Assembly (NCBI GenBank): GCA_021781095.1
Contig: JAJXXM010000061.1
Span: forward strand, 1 to 8,635
From: a bacterium
GTDB taxonomy: Bacteria; Eremiobacterota; Eremiobacteria; Baltobacterales; Baltobacteraceae
Direction of reading: 5' to 3'
Length of the DNA: 8,635 bases
The notes beneath the pieces were generated by a model. The model saw only the letters and a list, made by a program, of their open reading frames with translations, had not been told where the DNA came from and searched no databases. Below are positions 1 through 6,951 of this stretch, in pieces. The position numbers and the translations under genes are program-made. Position 1 is the first letter of the stretch. The number at the start of each line of letters is the position of its first letter.

Positions 1-19
1 TCGAACCCGCGCCACACCG
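1..19 (+). tRNA. possible 3' end of a tRNA cut by the window edge
   Basis: The first bases read as the end of a plus-strand tRNA. Positions 1-6 (TCGAAC) match T-loop positions 55-60, 7-11 (CCGCG) would be the 3' strand of the T stem, 12-18 (CCACACC) the 3' strand of the acceptor stem, and 19 (G) the discriminator base. The next bases are CCT followed by a T-run, so the CCA tail would not be encoded. A G discriminator with a GGTGTGG acceptor partner would suit tRNA-Ser, but Asn, Asp, Glu, Gln and Trp tRNAs also carry G there, so the identity is open. The 5' half lies outside the window and cannot be checked. A chance match in GC-rich DNA remains possible. Confidence 0.4.
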
Positions 20-78
20 CCTTTTTGCGGATCTTGCGACCGCTTTCTTGCGGCGGGGCGTCAGAGTCAACGGCCAAT

Positions 79-107
79 ATCTTATCCATAGCGGCCAGCT
101 CTGTCAA
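79..107 (-). promoter_or_regulatory. possible sigma-70-type promoter in the left intergenic stretch
   Basis: On the minus strand a perfect -35 hexamer TTGACA (plus-strand 102-107) is followed after exactly 17 nt by TAAGAT (plus-strand 79-84), which keeps the important first, second, fifth and sixth bases of TATAAT. Transcription would start near position 72 and run out of the window at position 1. It lies in the non-coding stretch after the methyltransferase, which favours a real site. If the tRNA call at 1-19 is right, however, the transcript would be antisense to it. A TTGACA is expected a few times by chance in a window this size. Confidence 0.25.
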
Positions 108-147
108 GCGTTTGGAGAATGTTTTTTCGGCGTGCGCGAACGCCCGC

Positions 148-1320
148 CTAAAGTCGGAGGACGAGTGCCTTGAGGTATTCGGTCTCCGGCATCGCGGGAT
201 GGATCGGGTGGTCGACGCCGTGCGCGAAACGCCCCAGCACTTGCATCGGCCGGCCCGCCTCCCGCGCGGCATCGTAGGCGATGCGCATCAGGCGGTCGAC
301 CGGCATGTGGTGCGAACACGAACAGGAGATGAGGGTCCCGCCCTCGGCGAGCACCGCGATCGCGGCGCGAGCGAGCGCGGCGTATCGCGCCGCCCCAGGC
401 TCCAGATCGCGCTTGCGCTTGACGAGCGCCGGCGGATCCAGGATCACCACCTCGGCTCGAAAACCCTGCGAAGCGAGTTCGGCAAGCACGACCAGTGCGT
501 CGCCGCAGCGCCCCTCGATCGGGACGCCGTTGCGCTCACCGTTGCGACGGGCGAAGGCGATCGCCCGCTCCGAGGAGTCGATACAGATCGTCTGCGAGGC
601 CCCGGCGAGCCCGGCGGCGACCCCCCACGAGCCCACGTAGCTAAAGACGTCGACCGTGCGGTCCCCGGGACGCACGTAGCGCGCGAGGCGCGCCCGATTC
701 TCGGCTTGGTCGAAGAAGTACCCGGTCTTCTGCCCCTCGAGGAGTGGCGCGAGCAGCCGCATCTCCCCCTCGAGGATCTCGATCTCCGCGGGGAGGTCGC
801 CGATCCGCTCGTCGAGCACCGGTGTCCCTTCGAGCTCTCGCGTCGAGCCCGCATTCCGCACCAGCGTTCCGATCGGCGAAAGCACGCGTTGCACGGCGGC
901 AAAAAACGGCTCGCGAAGCGCGATCGCGCCCGCGGTATTGAGCTGCACCACCAGGCGCTCGCCGAAACGGTCGACCACGAAGCCTGGGAGGCCGTCGGAT
1001 TCACCGTAGATCAAGCGATAGTACGACGCGGGATAGTGGCGCTCGCGAAGCCGGAGCGCACGGGTGATACGGCGCTCGAACCAGTCGGCGTCGATCTCGG
1101 CGCGCACGTCGCGCGTGAGGAGACGAGCGCAGATCAGCGCTCGAGGGTTCACATAGGCGAGCCCGACGGGATGACCGCGAGCGTCCTCGATACGGGCGAG
1201 GCTGCCGGGAGCGAGACCAACCAGGGGCGTCGCCGCGACATCGACCTCGTTCGAGAAGACCCAAGAATGGCCGAGGCGGATCCGTCGATCCGCCCTCGGT
1301 AGGAGTTGCAACCGCGCCAT
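148..1320 (-). CDS. rlmI: class I SAM-dependent rRNA large-subunit methyltransferase, RlmI family
   Basis: This 390-residue protein matches the RlmI/COG1092 family, whose E. coli member makes 5-methylcytosine at position 1962 of 23S rRNA from S-adenosylmethionine. The N-terminal part (about 1-75, with GHSWVFSNEV at 17-26) looks like the family's PUA-type RNA-binding domain. Residues 195-209 carry the family block GQKTGYFFDQxxNR. Motif I is DVFSYVGSWG at 224-233, the acidic SAM-binding residue is near D248, motif IV is DPPALVKRK at 295-303, and the Cys-rich motif VI SCSCSHH is at 332-338 and should supply the catalytic cysteine. The end has the usual DHPIHP...EYLK signature (370-384). Length is normal. 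The ATG lies 6 nt after the rocA stop; no strong ribosome binding site is seen, so translational coupling is likely. The exact target base is inferred from the family; a paralogue with another site is possible. Confidence 0.87.
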   Translation of the reverse strand: MARLQLLPRADRRIRLGHSWVFSNEVDVAATPLVGLAPGSLARIEDARGHPVGLAYVNPRALICARLLTRDVRAEIDADWFERRITRALRLRERHYPASYYRLIYGESDGLPGFVVDRFGERLVVQLNTAGAIALREPFFAAVQRVLSPIGTLVRNAGSTRELEGTPVLDERIGDLPAEIEILEGEMRLLAPLLEGQKTGYFFDQAENRARLARYVRPGDRTVDVFSYVGSWGVAAGLAGASQTICIDSSERAIAFARRNGERNGVPIEGRCGDALVVLAELASQGFRAEVVILDPPALVKRKRDLEPGAARYAALARAAIAVLAEGGTLISCSCSHHMPVDRLMRIAYDAAREAGRPMQVLGRFAHGVDHPIHPAMPETEYLKALVLRL

Positions 1321-1326
1321 GACCGG

Positions 1327-2895
1327 CTAGCCGAGCTTTTCGCTGATCGACTTCGCCTGGAGGAAGAGCAGCAGGTAATCGCGGCCGCCGGCCTTGCTAT
1401 CGGTTCCCGACATGTTGAAGCCGCCGAACGGGTGGACCCCGACGAGCGCGCCGGTGCTCTTGCGATTGAAATAGAGATTCCCGACGAAGAAATCTTCGCG
1501 AGCGCGCTCCATCTTCGCGCGATCGGTGGTGTAGAGCGAGCCGGTCAGGCCGAACTCCGTATTGTTCGCGATTTCCAGGGCGTGTTCGAAATCCCGGGCC
1601 TTGTGCACCGAGAGCACCGGGCCGAAGATCTCTTCGCACGAGATCCGCGCCTCGGGAGCGACGTCGACGATCACGGTCGGCTCGAGGAAGTAGCCCTCGT
1701 CGCCGATCGGAGCGCCGCCGCAGAGCAGGCGCCCCTCGCCCTTGCCGATCTCGATGTATTTCGAGATCGATTTGAAGGCGCTCTCGCTGACGACCGGGCC
1801 CATTCCGATCCCCTGGAGCGCCGGGTCGCCGACGGTGATCTTCGCCACGCGCGCCTTGAGGCGCTCGACGAAGGCGTCGTAGACCGAGGCCTCGACGATC
1901 GCGCGCGAGCACGCCGAACACTTCTGCCCGGTGAAGCCGAATGCGGAGATCGCGACCCCCTCGACCGCGGCGTCGAGATCGGCATCCGCAGCAACGACGA
2001 TCGAATCTTTTCCGCCCATCTCGGCGACGACGCGTTTGATCCACTTCTGCCCCGGAGCGGTCTTCGCGGCGAGCTCGTTGATGTGGAGACCGACCTCTTT
2101 GGAGCCGGTAAACGAGATGAAACGGGTCTTCGCATGCCCGACGATCAGGTCGCCGATCTCCGAGCCGGAGCCGGGGATGAAATTGAGCGCTCCCGCCGGC
2201 AGCCCCGCCTCTTCGAAGAGGTCGACGACGCGCGCGGCGATCACCGGCGAGTCCGAGGAAGGCTTGAGCACGACGGTGTTTCCGGTGACGAGTGCCGCCG
2301 AGGTCATTCCCACCAGGATCGCGAGCGCGAAGTTCCAGGGTGGGATCACCGCCCCGACGCCCAACGGGATGTACCGCAGCTCGTTCTTTTCGCCCGGGAA
2401 TGGAACGACCGGCTGCTCGCCCCCGTAGCGCAGTGCCTCGCGGGCATAATATTCCAAGAAGTCAATCGCCTCGGTCGTCTCGCCCTCGGCCTCCGCCCAG
2501 TTCTTGCCGACTTCATAGACCAGAAGGGCGTCGTACTCGTAGCGGCGCTCGCGCATCAATGCGGCGGCGCGGAAGAGCACCTCGGCACGACGCTCGAAAC
2601 TCACGCGTTTCCAGCTCTCGAAGGTCGCCGCCGCGATCTCGATCGCTTCGGTCGCCTGGGCCGCCGAGGCCGAGCTTACCGAGCCGACGATCTCACTCTT
2701 GTGCGCGGGGTTCCGGGAGAGGATCCGCTTCTCGGTCTCGATACGACGGCCGCCGATCACCAGTGGGTAGCGCTCCCCGAAGCGTGCTTTCACACGCGCG
2801 AGCGCGGCCTGCATCTCCGCGATCTCCTGGGGATCGGCAAATTTCTTGACCGGTTCGTTGGTAAACGGGGCGATTCGTTCGAGGGTGGTGCTCAC
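1327..2895 (-). CDS. rocA: 1-pyrroline-5-carboxylate dehydrogenase (L-glutamate gamma-semialdehyde dehydrogenase), RocA/PutC type
   Basis: This aldehyde dehydrogenase oxidises L-glutamate 5-semialdehyde to glutamate with NAD+, the last step of proline and arginine/ornithine breakdown in the cytoplasm. With the GTG start at 2895 it is 522 residues, close to the roughly 515 of Bacillus RocA, and it begins in the same style (APFTNEP, then YPLVIGGRRI at 43-52). Catalytic landmarks: oxyanion Asn188 in PPWNFA, cofactor Lys211 in LKPSS, general-base Glu292 in AEMGGKD, and nucleophile Cys326 in FTGQKCSACSR, which is a RocA-type signature. The C-terminal block HPFGGFNMSGTDSKAGG (488-504) is intact. 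An in-frame ATG at 2913 would add six residues but has no ribosome binding site, whereas AAGGAG sits 7 nt before the GTG. No proline dehydrogenase gene is in the window, so the upstream partner must be elsewhere. Confidence 0.92.
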   Translation of the reverse strand: MSTTLERIAPFTNEPVKKFADPQEIAEMQAALARVKARFGERYPLVIGGRRIETEKRILSRNPAHKSEIVGSVSSASAAQATEAIEIAAATFESWKRVSFERRAEVLFRAAALMRERRYEYDALLVYEVGKNWAEAEGETTEAIDFLEYYAREALRYGGEQPVVPFPGEKNELRYIPLGVGAVIPPWNFALAILVGMTSAALVTGNTVVLKPSSDSPVIAARVVDLFEEAGLPAGALNFIPGSGSEIGDLIVGHAKTRFISFTGSKEVGLHINELAAKTAPGQKWIKRVVAEMGGKDSIVVAADADLDAAVEGVAISAFGFTGQKCSACSRAIVEASVYDAFVERLKARVAKITVGDPALQGIGMGPVVSESAFKSISKYIEIGKGEGRLLCGGAPIGDEGYFLEPTVIVDVAPEARISCEEIFGPVLSVHKARDFEHALEIANNTEFGLTGSLYTTDRAKMERAREDFFVGNLYFNRKSTGALVGVHPFGGFNMSGTDSKAGGRDYLLLFLQAKSISEKLG

Positions 2896-2902
2896 GGAGC
2901 GG

Positions 2903-2908
2903 CTCCTT
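2903..2908 (-). promoter_or_regulatory. ribosome binding site that fixes the rocA start
   Basis: AAGGAG on the minus strand, 7 nt upstream of the GTG at 2895-2893. It lies downstream of the alternative ATG at 2913, which has no Shine-Dalgarno match, so it selects the shorter 522-residue protein. Confidence 0.8.
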
Positions 2909-2913
2909 GTCAT

Positions 2914-2993
2914 CGGGTGGAAGATCCGCGGAATGCGGAAGGTATACTTCTACAGAGTACCTAGTCCGCGGCGAGAGCCCTGCCACTTAACCG
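2914..2993 (-). promoter_or_regulatory. possible promoter/operator region upstream of rocA
   Basis: This is the main part of the gap between the acetyltransferase stop and the rocA start. It is less GC-rich in its middle than the flanking genes. A -10-like TATACC (plus-strand 2941-2946) lies about 45 nt from the GTG, but no good -35 hexamer sits 16-18 nt before it. The bases at 2941-2961 form an imperfect inverted repeat with 8-nt arms (GGTATACT and AGAGTACC, 6 of 8 pairs matching) around a 5-nt centre, which could be an operator. I see no convincing terminator for the upstream trp unit, so read-through is also possible. Confidence 0.25.
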
Positions 2994-3557
2994 CTAGGGA
3001 GCCTCCCTCTGGGGCGATTCGCCGCCGCGTTGTACGCGGTAGAGCACGTGCGGCCGAAAGCGATGCCCGGGCTCGAAGCGGAGGTTCTCGAAATCATCGC
3101 GCGAGTCGTACGTCATACCGAGCCGTTCCATAACGCGCCGCGAACGACGGTTGAGGGTCGCCGTCAATGCGACGACTTCCTCGAGTTCGAGCCGTTCGAA
3201 GGCAAAGGTCAACGCAGCTCGCGCACCCTCGGTCGCGTAGCCCTTCCCCCATGCGGAGGGGAAAAATCGCCAACCGATTTCGAACGCCGGAGTAAACGCC
3301 GCTTCGAACGGCACCTGCTGGAGCGCGATCGCACCGATGAATGCGGGATCCTCTCGCGTTTGAACGACCCACCAGCCATACCCATCCCGCTCGTGCAGCA
3401 ATCGCAGGCGGTTCGCCGTGCGTTCGGATTCGGCGCGCTCGACCGTCGACGGAAAGAACTCCATCACTCGAGCGTCGGCGCAGAGTGCGACCCACGCCTC
3501 GATATCCTCGTTGCGCCACGGACGTAACAGGAGCCGCTCCGTCTGCAGCGTCGCCAT
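2994..3557 (-). CDS. GNAT family N-acetyltransferase, RimJ/RimL-like
   Basis: This 187-residue protein has the layout of the RimJ/RimL branch of GCN5-related acetyltransferases, which use acetyl-CoA to acetylate an amine on a protein N-terminus or small molecule. The opening TERLLLRPWRNEDIEAW (6-22) is the typical first strand and helix. EIGWRFFPSAWGKGYATEG (93-111) holds the beta-4 strand and the GKGYA acetyl-CoA pyrophosphate loop. LNRRSRRVMERLGM (135-148) is the conserved motif B region with the usual Asn-x-x-S-x-x-x-x-E-x-x-G pattern. The start codon lies 5 nt after the trpA stop, so it is probably transcribed and perhaps translationally coupled with the trp operon; only a weak TAGGG overlapping that stop resembles a ribosome binding site. 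The substrate cannot be told from sequence, and a role in tryptophan synthesis is not implied by the family. Confidence 0.83.
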   Translation of the reverse strand: MATLQTERLLLRPWRNEDIEAWVALCADARVMEFFPSTVERAESERTANRLRLLHERDGYGWWVVQTREDPAFIGAIALQQVPFEAAFTPAFEIGWRFFPSAWGKGYATEGARAALTFAFERLELEEVVALTATLNRRSRRVMERLGMTYDSRDDFENLRFEPGHRFRPHVLYRVQRGGESPQREAP

Positions 3558-3562
3558 CGACC

Positions 3563-4342
3563 CTACGCGAAGAGCTCCGCGACGAAACGTTCCGTCGCCG
3601 CGACCGCGGCATCACCGCTCGTCCCCGCGAGCGCATCGATCAACGCACTTCCGACGATGACGGCGTCGACATCATCGGCGACCGCCCGCACGTGCTCGGG
3701 GCGGCTCACGCCAAAACCGAGCGCTAATGGGAGATCGGTCGCCGCACGCAGCGCGGCGACTTGACGGCGCATCGGCGCGAAGTCCGGTTCGCTCGCCGCG
3801 CCGGTAACGCCGAGCCGCGAAACGATGTAGAGAAAGCCGCTCGATGCGGCGGCAATTTTTACCGCGCGCTCCGGCGGCGTCGAGGGCGCGACGAGCATGG
3901 GCACGTCGATGCCGTGGCAGGCGAAGATCGCGCGCAGCTCCTCGCTCTCCTCCAGCGCGATATCGGGAACGATCGCTCCCGCCGCTCCCGCCCGAGCCGC
4001 GTCGCGCGCGAAACGTTCGAGACCGTAGCGATCGAGCGGATTGAAATACGTAAAGAGCACGATGCTCGACGGGATCTCCGGCGCGAGTCGCGCGACCGAG
4101 CCGAGGACGTCCTCGATCGTGATGCCCGATGCCAGCGCGCGCGCACCGGCGGCGGCGATCGTCGGGCCGTCGGCGAGCGGATCGCCGTAGGGAATGCCGA
4201 GTTCGATCGCCGTCGCTCCATTGCGCGCCAACGCGCGTACCACCGCCTCGGTGGTCGCGAGATCCGGATCGCCGGCCATCACGTAGGGAACGAATGCCGG
4301 TCGTCGTTGCGATCGCGCGGCGAAGGCATCGGCGAGTCTCAC
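3563..4342 (-). CDS. trpA: tryptophan synthase alpha subunit
   Basis: TrpA cleaves indole-3-glycerol phosphate into indole and glyceraldehyde 3-phosphate and passes indole through a tunnel to TrpB. With the GTG start at 4342 it is 259 residues, slightly shorter than the E. coli 268. Key residues are Glu47 and Asp58 in [16 protein letters not shown] (47-62), equivalent to E. coli Glu49 and Asp60. Other family blocks are [29 protein letters not shown] (active-site loop 6 side) and the phosphate-binding GFGVS. Gly53 stands where Ser is usual in the PFSDP motif. The GTGA start overlaps the trpB stop by 4 nt and has GAGGT 6 nt before it. Extending upstream to an ATG at 4519 would add an Arg-rich, TrpA-unlike segment read inside trpB, so that longer start is rejected. 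Confidence 0.95.
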   Translation of the reverse strand: MRLADAFAARSQRRPAFVPYVMAGDPDLATTEAVVRALARNGATAIELGIPYGDPLADGPTIAAAGARALASGITIEDVLGSVARLAPEIPSSIVLFTYFNPLDRYGLERFARDAARAGAAGAIVPDIALEESEELRAIFACHGIDVPMLVAPSTPPERAVKIAAASSGFLYIVSRLGVTGAASEPDFAPMRRQVAALRAATDLPLALGFGVSRPEHVRAVADDVDAVIVGSALIDALAGTSGDAAVAATERFVAELFA

Positions 4343-5541
4343 GAACGCACCTCGGCACGCTCGCGCAGGGCGCGGACCTGTGCGATGTCCTTGTCGCCGC
4401 GCCCGCTGAGATTGACGACGATCAGCGCGTCGGGCGTTCGTTGCGCGGCGAGCTTTTTTGCAAATGCGAGCGCGTGCGCGCTCTCGAGCGCGGGCACGAT
4501 GCCCTCGCTTTTCGCACAATCGTAAAATGCCGCGAGCGCTTCATCGTCGGAAATCGGCACGTAGGTCGCGCGCCCGGAGTCTTTGAGAAACGCGTGCTCC
4601 GGCCCGACGCCGGGATAATCGAGCCCGGCGCTGATCGAATGCGTCTCGATCACCTGTCCGCGCTCGCTCTGTAACAGATAGGAGCGCGATCCGTGAAGCA
4701 CGCCGACGCTTCCCGCGCCGAGCGCCGCCGCGGTCCGTCCGCTCGCAACGCCCTCGCCCGCGGCTTCGACACCCCAGAGCCGAACGTCGGGGTCGTCGAT
4801 GAATGCCGAGAAGATGCCCATCGCATTGCTTCCGCCGCCGACGCAGGCGATCACGTCGCTCGGGAGCCGCCCGTAGCGCTCCAAACATTGCGCGCGCGTC
4901 TCTTCACCAATCACTTTTTGAAATTCGCGAACCATGTATGGATAGGGATGCGCGCCGACGACGCTGCCGATCACGTAGAAACTCTCTTCGACTTGCGCCG
5001 CCCACACGCGGAAGGCTTCGTTCGTCGCATCTTTGAGCGTCTTCGTTCCTCCCGAGACCGGGTGGACCGTCGCGCCGAGCAACTGCATGATATAGACGTT
5101 GAGCGCTTGGCGCTCGACATCGAGCTCGCCCATATACACGTCGACCGGCAGGCCGAATTTCGCCCCGACGGTCGCGGTGGCGACGCCGTGCTGCCCCGCA
5201 CCGGTCTCGGCGATCAGGCGACGCTTTCCCATACGTCTCGCGAGCAACGCTTGCCCGACGGTATTGTTGATTTTATGCGCGCCGGTATGGTTGGTGTCTT
5301 CGCGCTTGAACAGCAAGGGAACCGAGGCATCCGCGCCGAGAAAGCGCAGCGCCGGATAGAGCGCCGAGGGGCGCCCGACGAAATCGCGCAACACCTCGCG
5401 GTACTCCGCCCAGAATCCCTCATCGGCGAACGCGCTGCGCATCGCGACTTCCAACTCTTCGAGCGCGGCGACGAGCACTTCGGGAACGAAGCGCCCTCCG
5501 AAGGCACCGAAATATCCGCGTGCGTTAGGTTCGATCGGCAT
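4339..5541 (-). CDS. trpB: tryptophan synthase beta subunit
   Basis: TrpB is the pyridoxal-phosphate enzyme that condenses indole with L-serine to make tryptophan, working as an alpha2-beta2 complex with TrpA. The 400-residue length is standard for the TrpB1 type. The N-terminus [14 protein letters not shown] (8-21) is canonical. Lys90 in [10 protein letters not shown] forms the Schiff base, Glu112 in AETGAGQHG is the catalytic acid/base, GGGSNA (235-240) binds the cofactor phosphate, and NLSGRGDKD (377-385) carries Ser379, which contacts the pyridine nitrogen. Every expected residue is present, so the enzyme should be active. The ATG lies 17 nt inside the end of trpF, with GGTGA a few bases upstream, and the 3' end overlaps trpA by 4 nt, consistent with coupled, balanced production of the two subunits. 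Confidence 0.97.
   Translation of the reverse strand: MPIEPNARGYFGAFGGRFVPEVLVAALEELEVAMRSAFADEGFWAEYREVLRDFVGRPSALYPALRFLGADASVPLLFKREDTNHTGAHKINNTVGQALLARRMGKRRLIAETGAGQHGVATATVGAKFGLPVDVYMGELDVERQALNVYIMQLLGATVHPVSGGTKTLKDATNEAFRVWAAQVEESFYVIGSVVGAHPYPYMVREFQKVIGEETRAQCLERYGRLPSDVIACVGGGSNAMGIFSAFIDDPDVRLWGVEAAGEGVASGRTAAALGAGSVGVLHGSRSYLLQSERGQVIETHSISAGLDYPGVGPEHAFLKDSGRATYVPISDDEALAAFYDCAKSEGIVPALESAHALAFAKKLAAQRTPDALIVVNLSGRGDKDIAQVRALRERAEVRS
4349..4353 (-). promoter_or_regulatory. ribosome binding site for the trpA GTG start
   Basis: GAGGT on the minus strand, inside the 3' end of trpB and 6 nt before the trpA GTG at 4342. It supports the GTG over more distant upstream ATG codons. 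Confidence 0.7.
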
Positions 5542-6154
5542 CGTTCACCGCCGCTTGAAATGCTCGCATGAGCCCTTCGTCCTTTCGTCCGTTCCGTTCG
5601 ATTCCGCTCCGTACGTCGACGCCGTACGGCCGGAGGGTGCGTATCGCGTCGCCGACATTCTCGGGAGTCAAGCCGCCCGCAACGATCGTCGGGCGACGGC
5701 GCACGATATCGCGCGCACGATCCCAGACAAATCGAACGCCGCTCCCTCCCCGGAGGGCGCCGGCCTGCGTATCGAGCAAAACGTTCCCACGTTCGTAGCG
5801 GTTGCAGGCCGCCTCGATCGCGGCGGCATCGCTCTCCGCGCCGACGTGCACGACTTTGAGAATGCGCGCACCGTACGGCGCGAGCAACTCGGGATCTTCA
5901 TCGCCCGCGCATTGCAGGATCGCTGCGGGATACGCGGCACTCACGTCGGCTAACGTTCGTTCCCCGGGATCGACCATGACGAAGACCGGCGTGACGAACG
6001 GCGGCAACGTTGCCGCGATCGCCACCGCATCGCGCAGGGCGATGCGACGCGGCGAGGGTGCGAGGATACATCCCACCGCATCGGCGCCGCATGCGACGGC
6101 GAGTTCCGCCTCCGCGGGCGTCATCACCCCGCAGAACTTTATGCGCGTTCTCAT
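5525..6154 (-). CDS. trpF: phosphoribosylanthranilate isomerase
   Basis: TrpF carries out the Amadori rearrangement of N-(5'-phosphoribosyl)anthranilate to the carboxyphenylamino-deoxyribulose phosphate used by TrpC. The protein is 209 residues, a normal monofunctional length, with a TIM-barrel pattern. The catalytic Cys8 sits in IKFCGV (5-10) and the general acid Asp128 in NVLLDTQ (124-130). Phosphate-binding parts are [10 protein letters not shown] (158-167) and GVDVRSGIE (178-186). Some positions are less usual: LQCAGDE replaces the common QLHGDE, and Arg182 stands where Ser or Asn is frequent. The start overlaps the trpC stop by 4 nt (ATGA) and the end overlaps trpB by 17 nt. The gene is separate from trpC, unlike the fused trpC of E. 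coli. The catalytic pair is intact, so it should be functional. Confidence 0.94.
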   Translation of the reverse strand: MRTRIKFCGVMTPAEAELAVACGADAVGCILAPSPRRIALRDAVAIAATLPPFVTPVFVMVDPGERTLADVSAAYPAAILQCAGDEDPELLAPYGARILKVVHVGAESDAAAIEAACNRYERGNVLLDTQAGALRGGSGVRFVWDRARDIVRRRPTIVAGGLTPENVGDAIRTLRPYGVDVRSGIERNGRKDEGLMRAFQAAVNDADRT

Positions 6155-6951
6155 GGCCGCGCGAGCGTGTGACGACGAAGTGCGGCGATCTTCTTCTCCG
6201 GCGCGGCATCGCGCATCAACGCCTCACCGATCAGCACGCCCCGCGCGCCGGCGCGCGCGAGCCGCGCGACGTCGCGCTCGTCGCGCATTCCGCTCTCGCC
6301 GATAGGAAAGACCCCGCGCGGGATGCGCGGCAAGAGCGCTTCGCCGACCGCGAGATCGACGGCGAGCGTGCGCAGGTTGCGGTTATTGACGCCGACGATC
6401 CGCGCGCCGAGCGCGAGCGCGCGCTCCAGCTCGCGTTCGTCGTGGATCTCCACCAATGCGGCGAGCTCGTACCGCGCCGCTTCCCGCATGCACGCCCGAA
6501 TGGCGTCGTCGTCGAGCGCGGCGACGATCAGGAGCACCGCGTCGGCGCCCGCCGCCGCCGAGGCGGCGACCTCGTAGGGCGTCGCGATAAAATCCTTGCG
6601 TAGCAGCGGCGCGGTACTCACCGCCCGCACGAGATCGAGATAGGCGAGATCGCCGAGAAAATGCTCCTCTTCGGTCAGCACGCTGATCGCATCGACGCTC
6701 GCTTCGCCGTAGCGGCGCGCGACGGCGACCGGATCGAACGCGTCGGCGATGATTCCCGCCGAAGGTGACGCGCGTTTGATTTCGGCGATCACCGCGATGC
6801 CCGGCGCGCGCTCCAGGGCGGCGAGAAAATTCCGCCGTTCGCCGACGCGCGACGCGGCGCGACGCGCGATTTCGTCGTAGGGGGTTCGTCGTTCGTCGTC
6901 CTGCCGACGCCGCGCCTTGCGCTCGAAGATGTTGGCGAGGATATCAGACAC
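6151..6951 (-). CDS. trpC: indole-3-glycerol-phosphate synthase
   Basis: TrpC closes the indole ring by decarboxylating and dehydrating the TrpF product to indole-3-glycerol phosphate, the substrate of TrpA. From the GTG at 6951 it has 266 residues, the standard length. Motifs run in order: ILANIFERKA (4-13), AEIKRASPSAG (56-66; Glu57 and Lys59), LLRKDF (116-121; catalytic Lys119), ALVEIHDE (165-172; catalytic Glu168), VGVNNRNL (186-193; Asn190) and GESGM (218-222). The GTG is chosen because GGAGG lies 6 nt upstream and homologues begin near here. An ATG at 7029 would add 26 Arg-rich residues with no TrpC likeness, read inside trpD. The start overlaps the trpD end by 8 nt and the 3' end overlaps trpF by 4 nt. 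Confidence 0.96.
   Translation of the reverse strand: MSDILANIFERKARRRQDDERRTPYDEIARRAASRVGERRNFLAALERAPGIAVIAEIKRASPSAGIIADAFDPVAVARRYGEASVDAISVLTEEEHFLGDLAYLDLVRAVSTAPLLRKDFIATPYEVAASAAAGADAVLLIVAALDDDAIRACMREAARYELAALVEIHDERELERALALGARIVGVNNRNLRTLAVDLAVGEALLPRIPRGVFPIGESGMRDERDVARLARAGARGVLIGEALMRDAAPEKKIAALRRHTLARP

Noticed and set aside
1..89. Minus-strand open frame from an ATG at 89 running out of the window (begins MDKILAVDSD)
   Set aside because: No Shine-Dalgarno sequence, only 29 codons visible, no recognisable family, and it overlaps the tRNA-like end at 1-19. The ATG also falls between the -35 and -10 of the possible promoter. Sequence to the left would be needed to revive it.
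121..147. Hairpin GGCGT-n6-ACGCC after the methyltransferase stop as a terminator
   Set aside because: On the minus strand the stem is only 5 bp and is followed by a run of A, not U; on the plus strand the T-run precedes the stem, so neither orientation fits an intrinsic terminator.
25..1302. Long plus-strand open frame (425 codons) opposite the methyltransferase gene
   Set aside because: It is fully antisense to a gene with clear RlmI motifs. Its translation is Arg/Asp/Glu-rich with no recognisable domain, as expected for the complementary strand of GC-rich coding DNA.
1306..2964. Long plus-strand open frame (552 codons) opposite rocA
   Set aside because: Antisense to a complete aldehyde dehydrogenase with all catalytic residues; low-complexity charged translation and no family resemblance.
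4693..5571. Plus-strand open frame of 292 codons opposite trpB
   Set aside because: Shadow of trpB; no motif and no ribosome binding site context.
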